This document shows, piece after piece, positions 8,301 to 16,799 of a stretch of DNA of 64,000 bases. The stretch covers positions 167,171-231,170 of the forward strand of contig JAVBOB010000001.1 in assembly GCA_031551125.1 (NCBI GenBank), read 5' to 3'. The DNA is from JAIRNF01 sp031551125. GTDB lineage: Bacteria > Bacteroidota > Bacteroidia > Bacteroidales > UBA932. Numbering within the stretch: position 1 is the stretch's first letter; each line of letters begins with the position of its first letter. The notes below the pieces were generated by a model. The model saw nothing but the letters and a program-made list of their open reading frames with translations, ran no database searches and had not been told where the DNA came from. A program made the position numbers and the translations under genes.

Positions 8301-8940
8301 TGCTCTGAAAGAGCATAAGCAAATAGCATAGGGCAACGCCCTATGAAAATGAAAAAGTGAAAAATATAAGCCCTGTAGGGGCGTAAGCAAAAAGCAGCAA
8401 TGCCCCAATCGCTATCAAAGATATACGTCCATCTTACGTTCAGCACCAAAGAACGTTACCCGTTCATTGATGACTATATCAAGGAGAAGTTGTGGGAGTA
8501 TATTGGTGGTATTTGTAAGGGGTTGGAATGTTATCCGGTACAAGTTGGAGGATTTAAAGACCATATTCATGTGCTTTGTCAGCTATCAAAGAAAATTGCG
8601 CAAGTAAGGTTGGTAGAGGAGGTGAAGAAGCAATCATCCAAATGGATGAAAACAGTAAGCGAAAAATATTCATCTTTTTATTGGCAGGATGGTTATGGAA
8701 TATTCTCGGTGAATCCTTCGGAAGTTGACAAAGTAGTAGCATATATTAAAAGCCAGGAGGAGCACCATAGCAAGCGAACATTTAAGGAAGAGCTGGTGGC
8801 GTTTTTAAAAAAGTATGGAATAGAATATGACGAACGTTACCTTTGGGATTAGGCTTACGCCCTTTCAGGGCTTAGGTTTTGGTTGTGTATAGCCAACATA
8901 GGGCGATGCCCTATGCTACTGCTTGTGCTCTTTCAGAGCA
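8301..8940 (+). mobile_element. RAYT element: transposase gene inside mirrored REP triplets
   Basis: Three short hairpins precede the transposase: TGCTCTGAAAGAGCATAAGC (8301-8320), TAGCATAGGGCAACGCCCTA (8324-8343) and a unit around AAGCCCTGTAGGGGCGTAAGC (8368-8388). The same three follow it in inverted order: GCTTACGCCCTTTCAGGGCT (8853-8872), CATAGGGCGATGCCCTATGC (8897-8916) and GCTTGTGCTCTTTCAGAGCA (8921-8940). The result is a symmetrical element with compound inverted ends. A copy lacking the gene is at 37801-37983. Confidence 0.85.
8400..8852 (+). CDS. REP-associated tyrosine transposase (IS200/IS605-like Y1 transposase, TnpA_REP)
   Basis: 150 residues, a single Y1_Tnp domain. It starts with the family-typical YVHLTFSTKERYPF, has the HUH metal motif as H55-I-H57 (in FKDHIHVL) and the candidate nucleophile Tyr115 in VVAYIKSQEEHH. 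Such enzymes nick and join single-stranded DNA at REP hairpins. No TnpB or accessory gene is adjacent, and the gene is bracketed by REP hairpins, which marks it as a RAYT rather than a classical IS200. ATG at 8400 follows the last upstream REP by 11 bp, so expression may be influenced by that hairpin. Intact and probably functional. Confidence 0.92.
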   Translation: MPQSLSKIYVHLTFSTKERYPFIDDYIKEKLWEYIGGICKGLECYPVQVGGFKDHIHVLCQLSKKIAQVRLVEEVKKQSSKWMKTVSEKYSSFYWQDGYGIFSVNPSEVDKVVAYIKSQEEHHSKRTFKEELVAFLKKYGIEYDERYLWD

Positions 8941-9049
8941 AATTTATACAATGTAAGCTTGTATTTTCAAATAAGAATTTCTAGTTAATAGTAACTTCAT
9001 GCTGAATTGTAATCATCAATAAAAAAATAAACAATATTCAATTATATCA

Positions 9050-9781
9050 ATGTACAGCGTATTTAGTAAAGAAATATCGGCGTTCTTTTCGTCACTTACG
9101 GGATACATAACCGTAACCATATTTCTCTTTGCCATAGCGTGGTTTATGTGGCTTAGCCCGGGCGATTTAAACGTGCTCGATAGCGGTTATGCCAATATTG
9201 ATACGCTATTTTTCATAGCGCCTTGGGTATTTCTGTTTTTAGTTCCCGCCGCTACCATGCGCAGCTTTTCGGAAGAAAAACGTTTGGGTACGCTGGAGCT
9301 ACTACTCACTCGTCCCATTACAGATTGGCAGCTGGTGCTGGGAAAATACTTAGCTGCTGTTGTTCTTATCTTACTATCACTGCTACCCTGCTTAATCTTT
9401 TTAGAGAGCGTTTATCACCTTGCCGACCCTGTTGGAAATGTTGATATGGGCGGATTTTGGGGCTCATTTATAGGTTTATTCTTATTGGCTTCCTGTTACG
9501 CGGCGGTTGGTGTTTTCGCTTCGGCTATTACCGAAAATCAGCTGGTGGCCTTTATTTTGGCCGCAACCTTTTGCTTTGTGTTGCTAATTGGCTTCGACGG
9601 GTTGTCGGAACTTCCGTTGTTCAAATCAATTGACAGACAAGTGCAGCTGCTGGGTATAAATGAGCATTACAAATCTATCCGGCGAGGAATTATTGATTCG
9701 CGTGACGTGCTGTACTTTTTAAGTGTGGCTACTGTTTTTCTGTCGGCTACCGTGTTGAAACTTCAATCGAGAGGGAGGTAG
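9050..9781 (+). CDS. gldF: ABC transporter permease GldF
   Basis: 243 residues with about six membrane helices, an ABC-2 type permease. The conserved EEKRLGTLELLLTRP segment with the following GKYLAAV is diagnostic of the GldF/NosY-type group. In Flavobacterium, GldA, GldF and GldG form an ABC transporter needed for gliding; outside gliders the role is unclear. gldG begins 5 bp downstream, so they form an operon; no gldA ATPase gene is in the window. The start ATG at 9050 directly follows an AAACAATATTCAATTATA repeat tract. Confidence 0.92.
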   Translation: MYSVFSKEISAFFSSLTGYITVTIFLFAIAWFMWLSPGDLNVLDSGYANIDTLFFIAPWVFLFLVPAATMRSFSEEKRLGTLELLLTRPITDWQLVLGKYLAAVVLILLSLLPCLIFLESVYHLADPVGNVDMGGFWGSFIGLFLLASCYAAVGVFASAITENQLVAFILAATFCFVLLIGFDGLSELPLFKSIDRQVQLLGINEHYKSIRRGIIDSRDVLYFLSVATVFLSATVLKLQSRGR

Positions 9782-9785
9782 CATC

Positions 9786-11477
9786 ATGGCACAAAAACGC
9801 AACAAATATACCCTATACTTCTTTGGCGGATTAGTAGTTATACTGCTGCTTAACCTCGTTATGCAGCACTGGTTCTTTCGCATAGACCTTACGTCAGATA
9901 AGCGATACACGCTATCGAAAGTTAGTAAGCAAACAATGGAATCGCTGGATGATATTGTTTTCATTCGTGTGTATCTTGATGGTGATATGCCGATAAGCCT
10001 GAAGAAGCTAAAACAATCACTTATTGAAACGCTAGATGAGCTTAGCGTCTATGCTAACGGACATCTGCAATACCAGCTTATCAATCCTTTTGAGGGCTCG
10101 GAGGAAAAGCAGCAGGCGATGTATAAAGACCTATACTCAAAGGGCTTGATGTCAATATTGGTAGAAGATAGCGATGGCAAGGGGGCTGTATCTCAACGTG
10201 CGCTGTTTCCGGGCGCTATTCTCAGCTACGGCGACCGTGAGAAGGCCATTAACTTCATCAACAGTAACCCCTCCATGAGTGAGGATGAAAATATATCAGC
10301 GGCTATACAGAATGTAGAGTTTGAGCTAGTATCGGCCATAGCCCTTACGGCACGTAAGGAAAAACCGCGTATTGCCTTTATAGATGGACATGGCGAGTTT
10401 GATATGTACGAAGTAGGAGATATTACGCTGGAGCTATCTCAATACTACGCTATTGATAGAGTAGGGCTGGAGGGCAATGTTGGTGAGCTGGACAATTATG
10501 CGGCGGTAGTGGTGGCAAGACCGCTTGAGACATGGAAGGAGGCGGATAAGCTGGTGCTAGACCAGTACCTGATGAACGGCGGTAGTGTAGCGTGGTTTAT
10601 TGATGAGGTAAAGGTAGATCAGGATAGCCTTGCACAAGGCAATTGGACCTTTGGTTCCATTGTTCAGCATGGGTTGGACGACCAGCTGTTTACCTACGGT
10701 GTTCGCATAAACCCTAACGTAGTTCAGGATTTGTACTGTGTACAGCAACCGATTGGTGTTTCCGTTGGCGGAGGAGAGATGGAATTTAAGCCGCATCCGT
10801 GGTACTACAGCCCTTTGCTTATGCCGCCTTACGATAATCCTATTACAAAAAACTTAAACCTTATCAGAGCGCAATATCCCAGCTCCATAGATTTAGTAGG
10901 CAGAGACAGCTTGCGAAAAACAGTACTACTTGCCTCATCGGAGTATTCACGGGTGCTAAAGGCTCCGCTAATGATTTCGCTCAGCCAAACAGCAGAAGAG
11001 GTAACGGAGAATGATTTCGATAAGTCGGACGAACCTATAGCTGTATTGGTGGAAGGACAGCTTAAATCGGTATTTGTAAACCGACCGCTTACGCACTATA
11101 ATAACGGCAATTCTTTCGATTTTAAGGCTGAGAGCAAACCTGCAAAAATGGTAGTGGTAGCCGATGCCGATATTATTCGTAACGATGTTCGCCGACGTGC
11201 AACGGGTACAAGCATTGAGCCGCTGGGCTTTGATAGGTATGCGAAACAAACGTTCGGTAATAAAATGCTGGTAAAAAACATTATGCTTTACCTTACCAAC
11301 GATAACGAGCTGCTTAACATTCGAAAAAAAGATTTTACACTTCGCTTGCTTAATAAATCAAAAGTAGCCAATAATCGTAATCAGCTGGTTGCATTGAACG
11401 TTGGACTCCCCATTTTGTTAGTGTTAGTGGCGGCTGTATTTTTCATTTGGTATCGCAAGCGGAAGTACACGAAGTAG
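9786..11477 (+). CDS. gldG: Gliding-motility-type ABC transporter auxiliary protein GldG
   Basis: 563 residues. One membrane helix near the N-terminus (about 12-28), a large periplasmic region, and one near the C-terminus (about 538-556) ending in a basic tail. The early motif FFRIDLTSDKRYTLS, the segment PRIAFIDGHGEFD and the MNGGSVAWFIDEV segment belong to the GldG/ABC_transp_aux family. It partners GldF (5 bp upstream). Family length and topology are normal. Whether this organism glides cannot be concluded from these two genes, since non-gliding Bacteroidota also carry them. Confidence 0.92.
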   Translation: MAQKRNKYTLYFFGGLVVILLLNLVMQHWFFRIDLTSDKRYTLSKVSKQTMESLDDIVFIRVYLDGDMPISLKKLKQSLIETLDELSVYANGHLQYQLINPFEGSEEKQQAMYKDLYSKGLMSILVEDSDGKGAVSQRALFPGAILSYGDREKAINFINSNPSMSEDENISAAIQNVEFELVSAIALTARKEKPRIAFIDGHGEFDMYEVGDITLELSQYYAIDRVGLEGNVGELDNYAAVVVARPLETWKEADKLVLDQYLMNGGSVAWFIDEVKVDQDSLAQGNWTFGSIVQHGLDDQLFTYGVRINPNVVQDLYCVQQPIGVSVGGGEMEFKPHPWYYSPLLMPPYDNPITKNLNLIRAQYPSSIDLVGRDSLRKTVLLASSEYSRVLKAPLMISLSQTAEEVTENDFDKSDEPIAVLVEGQLKSVFVNRPLTHYNNGNSFDFKAESKPAKMVVVADADIIRNDVRRRATGTSIEPLGFDRYAKQTFGNKMLVKNIMLYLTNDNELLNIRKKDFTLRLLNKSKVANNRNQLVALNVGLPILLVLVAAVFFIWYRKRKYTK

Positions 11478-11613
11478 AAAGTTCTACAAGCCTCCCTCTA
11501 GCTCCCTCCTTTGGAGGGAGGACGGGCTACGACGATACACGTACCACAAGATAGAAGTAGAATTGATAATTTTCATTGCCGTCGGTTTTAACCGACGGAT
11601 AAAATGTTGTATT
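11478..11613. repeat. Gap with purine-rich hairpin and a solo REP of the RAYT2 family
   Basis: CTCCCTCCTTTGGAGGGAGG (11502-11521) is a compact hairpin of the 'CCCCTCCGAAGGAGGGG' family. At 11572-11598 stands TTCATTGCCGTCGGTTTTAA followed by CCGACGG, which matches the REP units upstream of the second RAYT (25889-25978). Between them is an ACGATACACGTACCACAAG tract of the 'tgtgtcgtgatacttgatac' family. Confidence 0.75.
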
Positions 11614-12384
11614 ATGAAAAAAGTTATCATAATCGGGGCAACGTCGGGTATAGGGAAAGCCTTGGCGGAGCTATACCACTCAAAGGGGTGTATAGTAGGC
11701 GTAACAGGACGAAGAACGGTACTGCTTGAAGAGCTGAAAGAAAAACACCCGAATATTCACACCAAAGCTTTTGATGTTCTTTCACCGGATAGCACACATC
11801 AGCTGCAAAGCCTGATTGATGAAATGGGCGGACTAGATGTAGCGGTTATCAGCTCAGGCATCGGAAAAATAAATACTTCGTTGGATTGGGGGGTGGAGAA
11901 TGACATAGCGCAAACCAACGTGCTTGGATTTACCCGCATGGCCGATTTTTTGTTCAGCTACTTTGAAGCCAAAGGACATGGGCACTTAGCCGCCATCAGC
12001 TCTATTGCCTCAGTTCGGGGCATAGACCTTTGTCCCGCTTATTCGGCGTCTAAAGCATACGTATCAGTTTACCTTGAGGCCTTGAGGCGAAAGGTTAAGC
12101 AGGAAAAGCTGAAGGGTGTACGTGTAAGCACTATTATTCCCGGATTTATAGATACACCGCTACTTAGCAAAGATACCCCAACGTTCTGGAAGGCCGATGT
12201 GCAAACGGCTGTAAAGCAAATATACAGCAGCTTACAGCGAAAGCGCCGTAAGATATACGTTACCCGTCGCTGGCGGTGGGTGGCCATGTTTTTACGAGTA
12301 GTGCCAAGCGCTATTTATGAGCGAGTACCTGTGGGCGGTAAAAAGACGCACGATACACGTATCAAGACACACGACAAAAGATAA
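11614..12384 (+). CDS. Short-chain dehydrogenase/reductase (SDR) family NAD(P)-dependent oxidoreductase
   Basis: 256 residues from ATG 11614; the frame opens further upstream but only through repeat DNA. The Rossmann motif GATSGIG is at residues 8-14, VISSGIG corresponds to the NNAG position, and the catalytic Ser and YSASK are present (SSIASVRG, then AYSASKAY). A PGFIDTP motif follows. Substrate unknown. The last dozen codons (KKTHDTRIKTHDKR) are encoded by a dispersed 'cacgatacacgtatcaagacacacg' repeat, so the true ancestral C-terminus probably ended soon after YERVPVGG. It lies alone between repeats. Confidence 0.9.
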   Translation: MKKVIIIGATSGIGKALAELYHSKGCIVGVTGRRTVLLEELKEKHPNIHTKAFDVLSPDSTHQLQSLIDEMGGLDVAVISSGIGKINTSLDWGVENDIAQTNVLGFTRMADFLFSYFEAKGHGHLAAISSIASVRGIDLCPAYSASKAYVSVYLEALRRKVKQEKLKGVRVSTIIPGFIDTPLLSKDTPTFWKADVQTAVKQIYSSLQRKRRKIYVTRRWRWVAMFLRVVPSAIYERVPVGGKKTHDTRIKTHDKR

Positions 12385-12660
12385 TGCTACGCGCTGAAAG
12401 CGCAGTTTATTTACCTTCGGTGAGCTCGTAAACTCGGTTCAGCCCGATGGCAAAGCGTAGCGACACCTCGGGAACCTAGCGTTATATCAAGGTTGCGTCC
12501 TGAAGGGGCAGCTTAAGTTGCCCTTTCAGGACGATGTTTGTGTTGCTTGATTTGTCTTTTCCCGGGGCGTTGCCGTTGGGCTGAAATAAGTTAGCCTTTC
12601 AGGCTGAAGGGCATAGTTTGAATAAGGTATAAAATTCATTAGCTATTCTCGTTTTCTATC
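12385..12660. repeat. Array of REP-like hairpins between SDR gene and mtaB
   Basis: No gene is visible. Hairpins include CGCTGAAAGCG (12391-12401), a 36-bp inverted unit at 12497-12532 with arms GTCCTGAAGGGGCA and TGCCCTTTCAGGAC, and AGCCTTTCAGGCT (12592-12604). The words resemble, but are not identical to, the REPs of the 8.3-kb RAYT element, so this may be a decayed relative. Confidence 0.65.
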
Positions 12661-12676
12661 AATCCCCGATAATTGC

Positions 12677-12684
12677 TACTTTTG
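12677..12684 (+). promoter_or_regulatory. Promoter -7 element of mtaB
   Basis: TACTTTTG fits the Bacteroidota -7 consensus TAnnTTTG. Only six bases separate it from the ATG at 12691, so the transcript would start at or next to the start codon. Confidence 0.6.
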
Positions 12685-12690
12685 CCTCGC

Positions 12691-13998
12691 ATGAAAAATG
12701 AGAATAAAACAGTAGCTTTTTATACGTTGGGTTGTAAGCTCAACTTTTCGGAAACGTCAACGCTTGCACGTGCCTTTACCGATAGCGGGTTCACCGTTGT
12801 TCCGGCATCGCAATCGGCAGATGTTTACCTTATCAATACCTGTTCGGTTACGGAGCAGGCCGATAAGAAGTGCAGGCAGGCCATCCGTAAGTTTATTAAC
12901 CAATCTCCGCAAGCTATTATTGCCGTTACCGGATGCTACGCTCAGCTGAAACCTGAGGCTATTGCTGCTATTGATGGTGTTGACCTTGTGGTGGGGGCCG
13001 ATTTGAAGGGTAATGTGGTGGAGCTGGTAAACAACGTTCGCGAGAAGGGTAACGCGCGAATTTTTTCATGCGAAATAAATGAAGTTGACAGCTTCTTCCC
13101 CGCCTTTTCATCAGGCGACCGTACACGTTCTTTTCTGAAAGTGCAGGATGGTTGCGACTACAAGTGCTCATACTGCACCATTCCGTTAGCACGCGGACAT
13201 AGCCGTAACATTCCTATAGCCGATATTGTGCGTGAGGCAGAACAAATTGCTGCTTCGGGAATTAAAGAGGTAGTTCTTACCGGTGTAAACATTGGCGATT
13301 TTGGCAAAACAACCGGAGAAAATTTCTTTGATTTGCTGAAAGCGTTGAACAGCGTTAGCGGTATTGAGCGCTATCGTATATCATCTATTGAGCCCAATCT
13401 GCTTACCGATGCAATGGTTGAATACATTGCCGCTTCGCCTAAGTTCTTACCACACTTCCATATCCCTTTGCAGTCGGGCAGCAACCGCATACTTGGCCTA
13501 ATGCGTAGGCGGTATAAGCGGGAAGTGTTCGCTTCTCGTTTAGAAACCATACGTTCTTTTATGCCCGATGCTTTTATTGGCGTTGACGTTATAGTAGGTT
13601 TTCCGGGTGAAACAGATGAGGATTTTGAAGACGAATACCGTTTCTTAGAACAGCTACACCCATCTTTTCTACACATATTTCCTTACTCCGAGCGTACCGA
13701 TACGGCAACCGTTGGCATGGAAGGCAAGCTAAGCCCCGCTGTAATTTCGGCAAGAGTTGAACGCCTTAACGAGTTATGTAAGCGGTTACATGCTGATTTT
13801 TACCAACGTAACGTAGGAAAAACAGCCAACGTACTGTTTGAAAATACGCGAAAAAGCGGTATGATGTTCGGCTTTACCGAAAATTACCTGAAGGTGGAGG
13901 TTCCATACCAACAACGACTGGGAGGAGAGGTTGTTTCTGTACAGCTTGTCGAAATTTCGTCTAACGGAAATATAAAAGGCGAACTGATGAACTTTTGA
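12691..13998 (+). CDS. mtaB: tRNA (N6-threonylcarbamoyladenosine(37)-C2)-methylthiotransferase MtaB
   Basis: 435 residues. The UPF0004 domain contains YTLGCKLN with Cys15, NTCSVTEQAD with Cys51 and TGCYAQL with Cys82, which bind the auxiliary [4Fe-4S] cluster. The radical-SAM CxxxCxxC is C155-C159-C162 (in DGCDYKCSYCTIP), followed by a C-terminal TRAM-like segment. The CKLN form and overall layout point to MtaB rather than MiaB or RimO. The enzyme adds a methylthio group to t6A37 of tRNAs. ATG 12691 is chosen; an in-frame TTG at 12673 would overlap the promoter element. See the leaderless-transcript finding. Confidence 0.92.
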   Translation: MKNENKTVAFYTLGCKLNFSETSTLARAFTDSGFTVVPASQSADVYLINTCSVTEQADKKCRQAIRKFINQSPQAIIAVTGCYAQLKPEAIAAIDGVDLVVGADLKGNVVELVNNVREKGNARIFSCEINEVDSFFPAFSSGDRTRSFLKVQDGCDYKCSYCTIPLARGHSRNIPIADIVREAEQIAASGIKEVVLTGVNIGDFGKTTGENFFDLLKALNSVSGIERYRISSIEPNLLTDAMVEYIAASPKFLPHFHIPLQSGSNRILGLMRRRYKREVFASRLETIRSFMPDAFIGVDVIVGFPGETDEDFEDEYRFLEQLHPSFLHIFPYSERTDTATVGMEGKLSPAVISARVERLNELCKRLHADFYQRNVGKTANVLFENTRKSGMMFGFTENYLKVEVPYQQRLGGEVVSVQLVEISSNGNIKGELMNF

Positions 13999-14117
13999 CG
14001 GTTTGGCGTTGTTTGTTTTCTACACTTTAAAACCTATCTTTACTTTTTGTTTTGCATTTGATAGTTCAAATGGGAACCTTCTATTAATTCAGCGAGTAAT
14101 AATTAAAACATATAACA

Positions 14118-15785
14118 ATGACAGATATTGAAATAGCCCGTGGCGCTACAATGAAGCTTATTGTTGACATTGCTGCCAAGTTAGGACTTCCGGTTGAAGA
14201 GCTGGAGCTGTACGGAAAGTATAAAGCAAAAATTCCTCTTCATCTTATTGATGAAGAAAAGGTGAAAAAATCAAAGCTGATATTGGTTTCAGCCATTTCA
14301 CCAACCCCTGCGGGAGAAGGAAAAACAACCATATCCATTGGTCTTTCGCAAGGCCTGAACCGCATAGGAAAAAAAACAACCGTTGTACTTCGTGAGCCTT
14401 CACTTGGCCCCGTATTCGGCGTAAAAGGTGGAGCAACAGGCGGCGGTTACTCACAGGTACTCCCGATGGAGGACATCAACCTGCATTTTACCGGAGATTT
14501 TGGTGCTATTGAGAAGGCGCACAACTTGCTCTCGGCAGTGATTGATAACAATATTCAGAGTAAAAAGAACACGCTCAACATAGACCCTCGCACCGTAACG
14601 TGGAAACGGGTAATGGATATGAACGACCGTTCGTTGCGTAACATCGTAGTGGGTTTAGGTGGAACCTCATCAGGAGTTCCGCGCGAAACGGGATTTGATA
14701 TTACCGCCGCATCAGAAGTAATGGCTATTCTTTGTCTATCAAAGGATAGAGAAGATTTGAAAAAACGCTTAGGCAATATTTTTGTAGGATACACTTACGA
14801 TAAGAAACCCATTTACGCTCGCGATTTAAAGGCACACGGCGCTATGGCAGCCTTGCTTAAGGATGCTATTAAACCCAACTTGGTACAAACGCTTGAGGGT
14901 ACGCCTGCTATTATTCACGGCGGTCCGTTTGCCAACATTGCGCAGGGAACCAACTCTATTATTGCAACCAAGATGGGGCTTACGTTCTCAGAATATGTTG
15001 TAACCGAAGCCGGATTTGGTTTTGACTTGGGCGCCGAAAAATTCTTGGATATAAAATGTCAGTCATCAGGACTTGCTCCTGACGCGGTAGTGCTTGTTGC
15101 AACCATTCGCGCGTTGCGCTATCACGGTGGTGTTCCCGTTAAAGAAGTTGGAACTCCTAACTTGGAGGCCTTAAAGAAGGGGGTAGCAAACCTTGAGAAG
15201 CATATTGAGAACATGAAGCTGTTCAACACCTGTCCGGTGGTAGCCGTTAATAAGTTTGTTACCGATACCGACGAGGAAATAGACTTTGTGATTAAGACCT
15301 GTGAGCGCTTGGGCGTTCATGCACGTGTGGCCGAGGTGTGGGCTAAGGGTGGCGAGGGTGCCGAAGAGCTGGCTAAGCTGGTAGTGAGAACTGCCGAAAT
15401 GTGTACCGGTAAATTTACTCCACTCTACGATTGGAATTGGACACCCGAGCAAAAGATTGAAACCATTGCAAAGAAAATATACGGAGCGGAAGCGGTTGAC
15501 TACACTCCAAAGGCAAAGGCTGACTTGAAAAAAGTTTACAACCTAGGCTTGGATAAGCTGGCTGTATGTATGGCAAAGACACAAAAATCGTTATCCGATA
15601 ATCCCGACTTGTTGGGTCGTCCGAAGGATTTTGTAGTTACCGTGCGTGAGATAGAGGTGGCATCGGGAGCAGGTTTCATTGTTCCCATTACGGGAGAAAT
15701 TATGCGTATGCCCGGGTTACCGGACCATCCGGCTGCCGAAGTAATGGATATTGATAATGATGGTAACATTACCGGATTGTTTTAG
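14118..15785 (+). CDS. fhs: Formate--tetrahydrofolate ligase
   Basis: 555 residues, the normal size. The ATP-binding P-loop TPAGEGKTT is at residues 63-71, followed by LREPSLGPVFGVKGGATGGG, both hallmark FTHFS sequences. The enzyme makes 10-formyl-THF from formate, ATP and THF for purine and formyl-Met-tRNA synthesis, and in acetogens serves the Wood-Ljungdahl route; nothing else of that route is nearby, so a one-carbon housekeeping role is likely. It stands alone between mtaB (120 bp upstream) and a repeat-filled gap. C-terminus MDIDNDGNITGLF is as in other bacterial enzymes. Confidence 0.97.
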   Translation: MTDIEIARGATMKLIVDIAAKLGLPVEELELYGKYKAKIPLHLIDEEKVKKSKLILVSAISPTPAGEGKTTISIGLSQGLNRIGKKTTVVLREPSLGPVFGVKGGATGGGYSQVLPMEDINLHFTGDFGAIEKAHNLLSAVIDNNIQSKKNTLNIDPRTVTWKRVMDMNDRSLRNIVVGLGGTSSGVPRETGFDITAASEVMAILCLSKDREDLKKRLGNIFVGYTYDKKPIYARDLKAHGAMAALLKDAIKPNLVQTLEGTPAIIHGGPFANIAQGTNSIIATKMGLTFSEYVVTEAGFGFDLGAEKFLDIKCQSSGLAPDAVVLVATIRALRYHGGVPVKEVGTPNLEALKKGVANLEKHIENMKLFNTCPVVAVNKFVTDTDEEIDFVIKTCERLGVHARVAEVWAKGGEGAEELAKLVVRTAEMCTGKFTPLYDWNWTPEQKIETIAKKIYGAEAVDYTPKAKADLKKVYNLGLDKLAVCMAKTQKSLSDNPDLLGRPKDFVVTVREIEVASGAGFIVPITGEIMRMPGLPDHPAAEVMDIDNDGNITGLF

Positions 15786-15999
15786 AAAGTAGACAAAAGA
15801 GATTAAAATAGAACAAAGAGCAAGGACTAAAAGACAAAGGATGAAAGAATACATTTTTTCCCTTTGTCTTTTGTTTTGTAATCTTTGTTCCAGTTAAATT
15901 ATGATGAAGGATAAAAGAGCAAAGACAAAAAAATGAAATAGATATTTATTTCCTTTGTCTTTTAATCTTTGTTCTTTTATCCAATTTTTACTTGCAAGA
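15786..15999. repeat. Tandem inverted repeats of the AACAAAG family
   Basis: Two successive inverted units are present: AAAAGACAAAGGATGAAAG against CCCTTTGTCTTTTGTTTTG, then AAAAGAGCAAAGACAAAAAA against CCTTTGTCTTTTAATCTTTG. Either could serve as an imperfect terminator for fhs. The last arm ends about 20 bp before the next ATG. Confidence 0.7.
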
Positions 16000-16794
16000 A
16001 TGAATTTCGAAAAATACTGTTTGCAAACTTGTGATGTAGCGCGTGAAGCCGGACAATTTATCCGAAAGGAGCGTGAAACATTCTCAAGAGATAAGGTAGA
16101 GGTAAAAGGCTTACACGATTTTGTTTCGTATGTAGATAAAGCTGCTGAAAAACTAATAGTCCAGCGTTTGCAGGCTATTTTACCGGAGGCTGCATTCTTA
16201 ACGGAAGAAGGAACTGTTGAGCGAAATGATGCTCCGTTAAAGTGGATTGTTGACCCGCTGGATGGCACAACCAACTTTATTCATGGCCTATACCCATGCG
16301 CTGTTAGCATTGCGCTGATGCATGAGAATGAGCTGGTGGTTGGCGTGGTTTATGAGATAGGGTTTGACGAGTGTTTTTACGCATGGAAGGGCGCGCCTGC
16401 CATGCTGAACGGTAAGCCTATCAGCGTTTCGAAAGCAGTAGATTTGGAAGGCTGCTTAATTGGTACGGGGTTTCCCTACTACGATTTTTCTAAGCTCACC
16501 GCTTACTTTGATTGCCTGCGATACTTTTCGGAGCATACGCATGGTATGAGGCGTTTGGGAACCGCTGCAACCGACCTTGTTTACGTTGCCTGTGGCCGAC
16601 TTGATGCCTTCTTTGAGTATAGCCTACACCCTTGGGATGTGGCAGCCGGAGCACTCATTGTCCAGCAGGCCGGTGGTAAGGTTTGCGATTTTTCGGGAGG
16701 CAATAGCTACCTTTTCGGACAAGAAATGGTAGCCACCAACGCTAGCGTATATAATGAGTTTATGGATGTGGTAAAAACGCATTTTAAACAATAG
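16000..16794 (+). CDS. Inositol monophosphatase family protein
   Basis: 264 residues from ATG 16000 (MNFEKYCLQT). Family motifs: the metal-binding Glu in FLTEEGT, D85-P-L-D88-GTTNF, and the C-terminal WDVAAGALIVQQAGG. These coordinate the Mg2+ ions of the IMPase/FBPase fold. Substrates could be inositol-1-phosphate or another sugar phosphate (SuhB-like). It is followed after 5 bp by an acyltransferase and then a DUF218 gene, forming a three-gene operon with an envelope flavour. An upstream in-frame extension lies wholly in repeat DNA and is not used in this call. Confidence 0.92.
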   Translation: MNFEKYCLQTCDVAREAGQFIRKERETFSRDKVEVKGLHDFVSYVDKAAEKLIVQRLQAILPEAAFLTEEGTVERNDAPLKWIVDPLDGTTNFIHGLYPCAVSIALMHENELVVGVVYEIGFDECFYAWKGAPAMLNGKPISVSKAVDLEGCLIGTGFPYYDFSKLTAYFDCLRYFSEHTHGMRRLGTAATDLVYVACGRLDAFFEYSLHPWDVAAGALIVQQAGGKVCDFSGGNSYLFGQEMVATNASVYNEFMDVVKTHFKQ

Positions 16795-16799
16795 GTACA

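Noticed and set aside
7992..8408. 138-residue minus-strand frame over the lpxB end and REP hairpins
   Set aside because: Half is antisense to lpxB and half is repeat; no domain.
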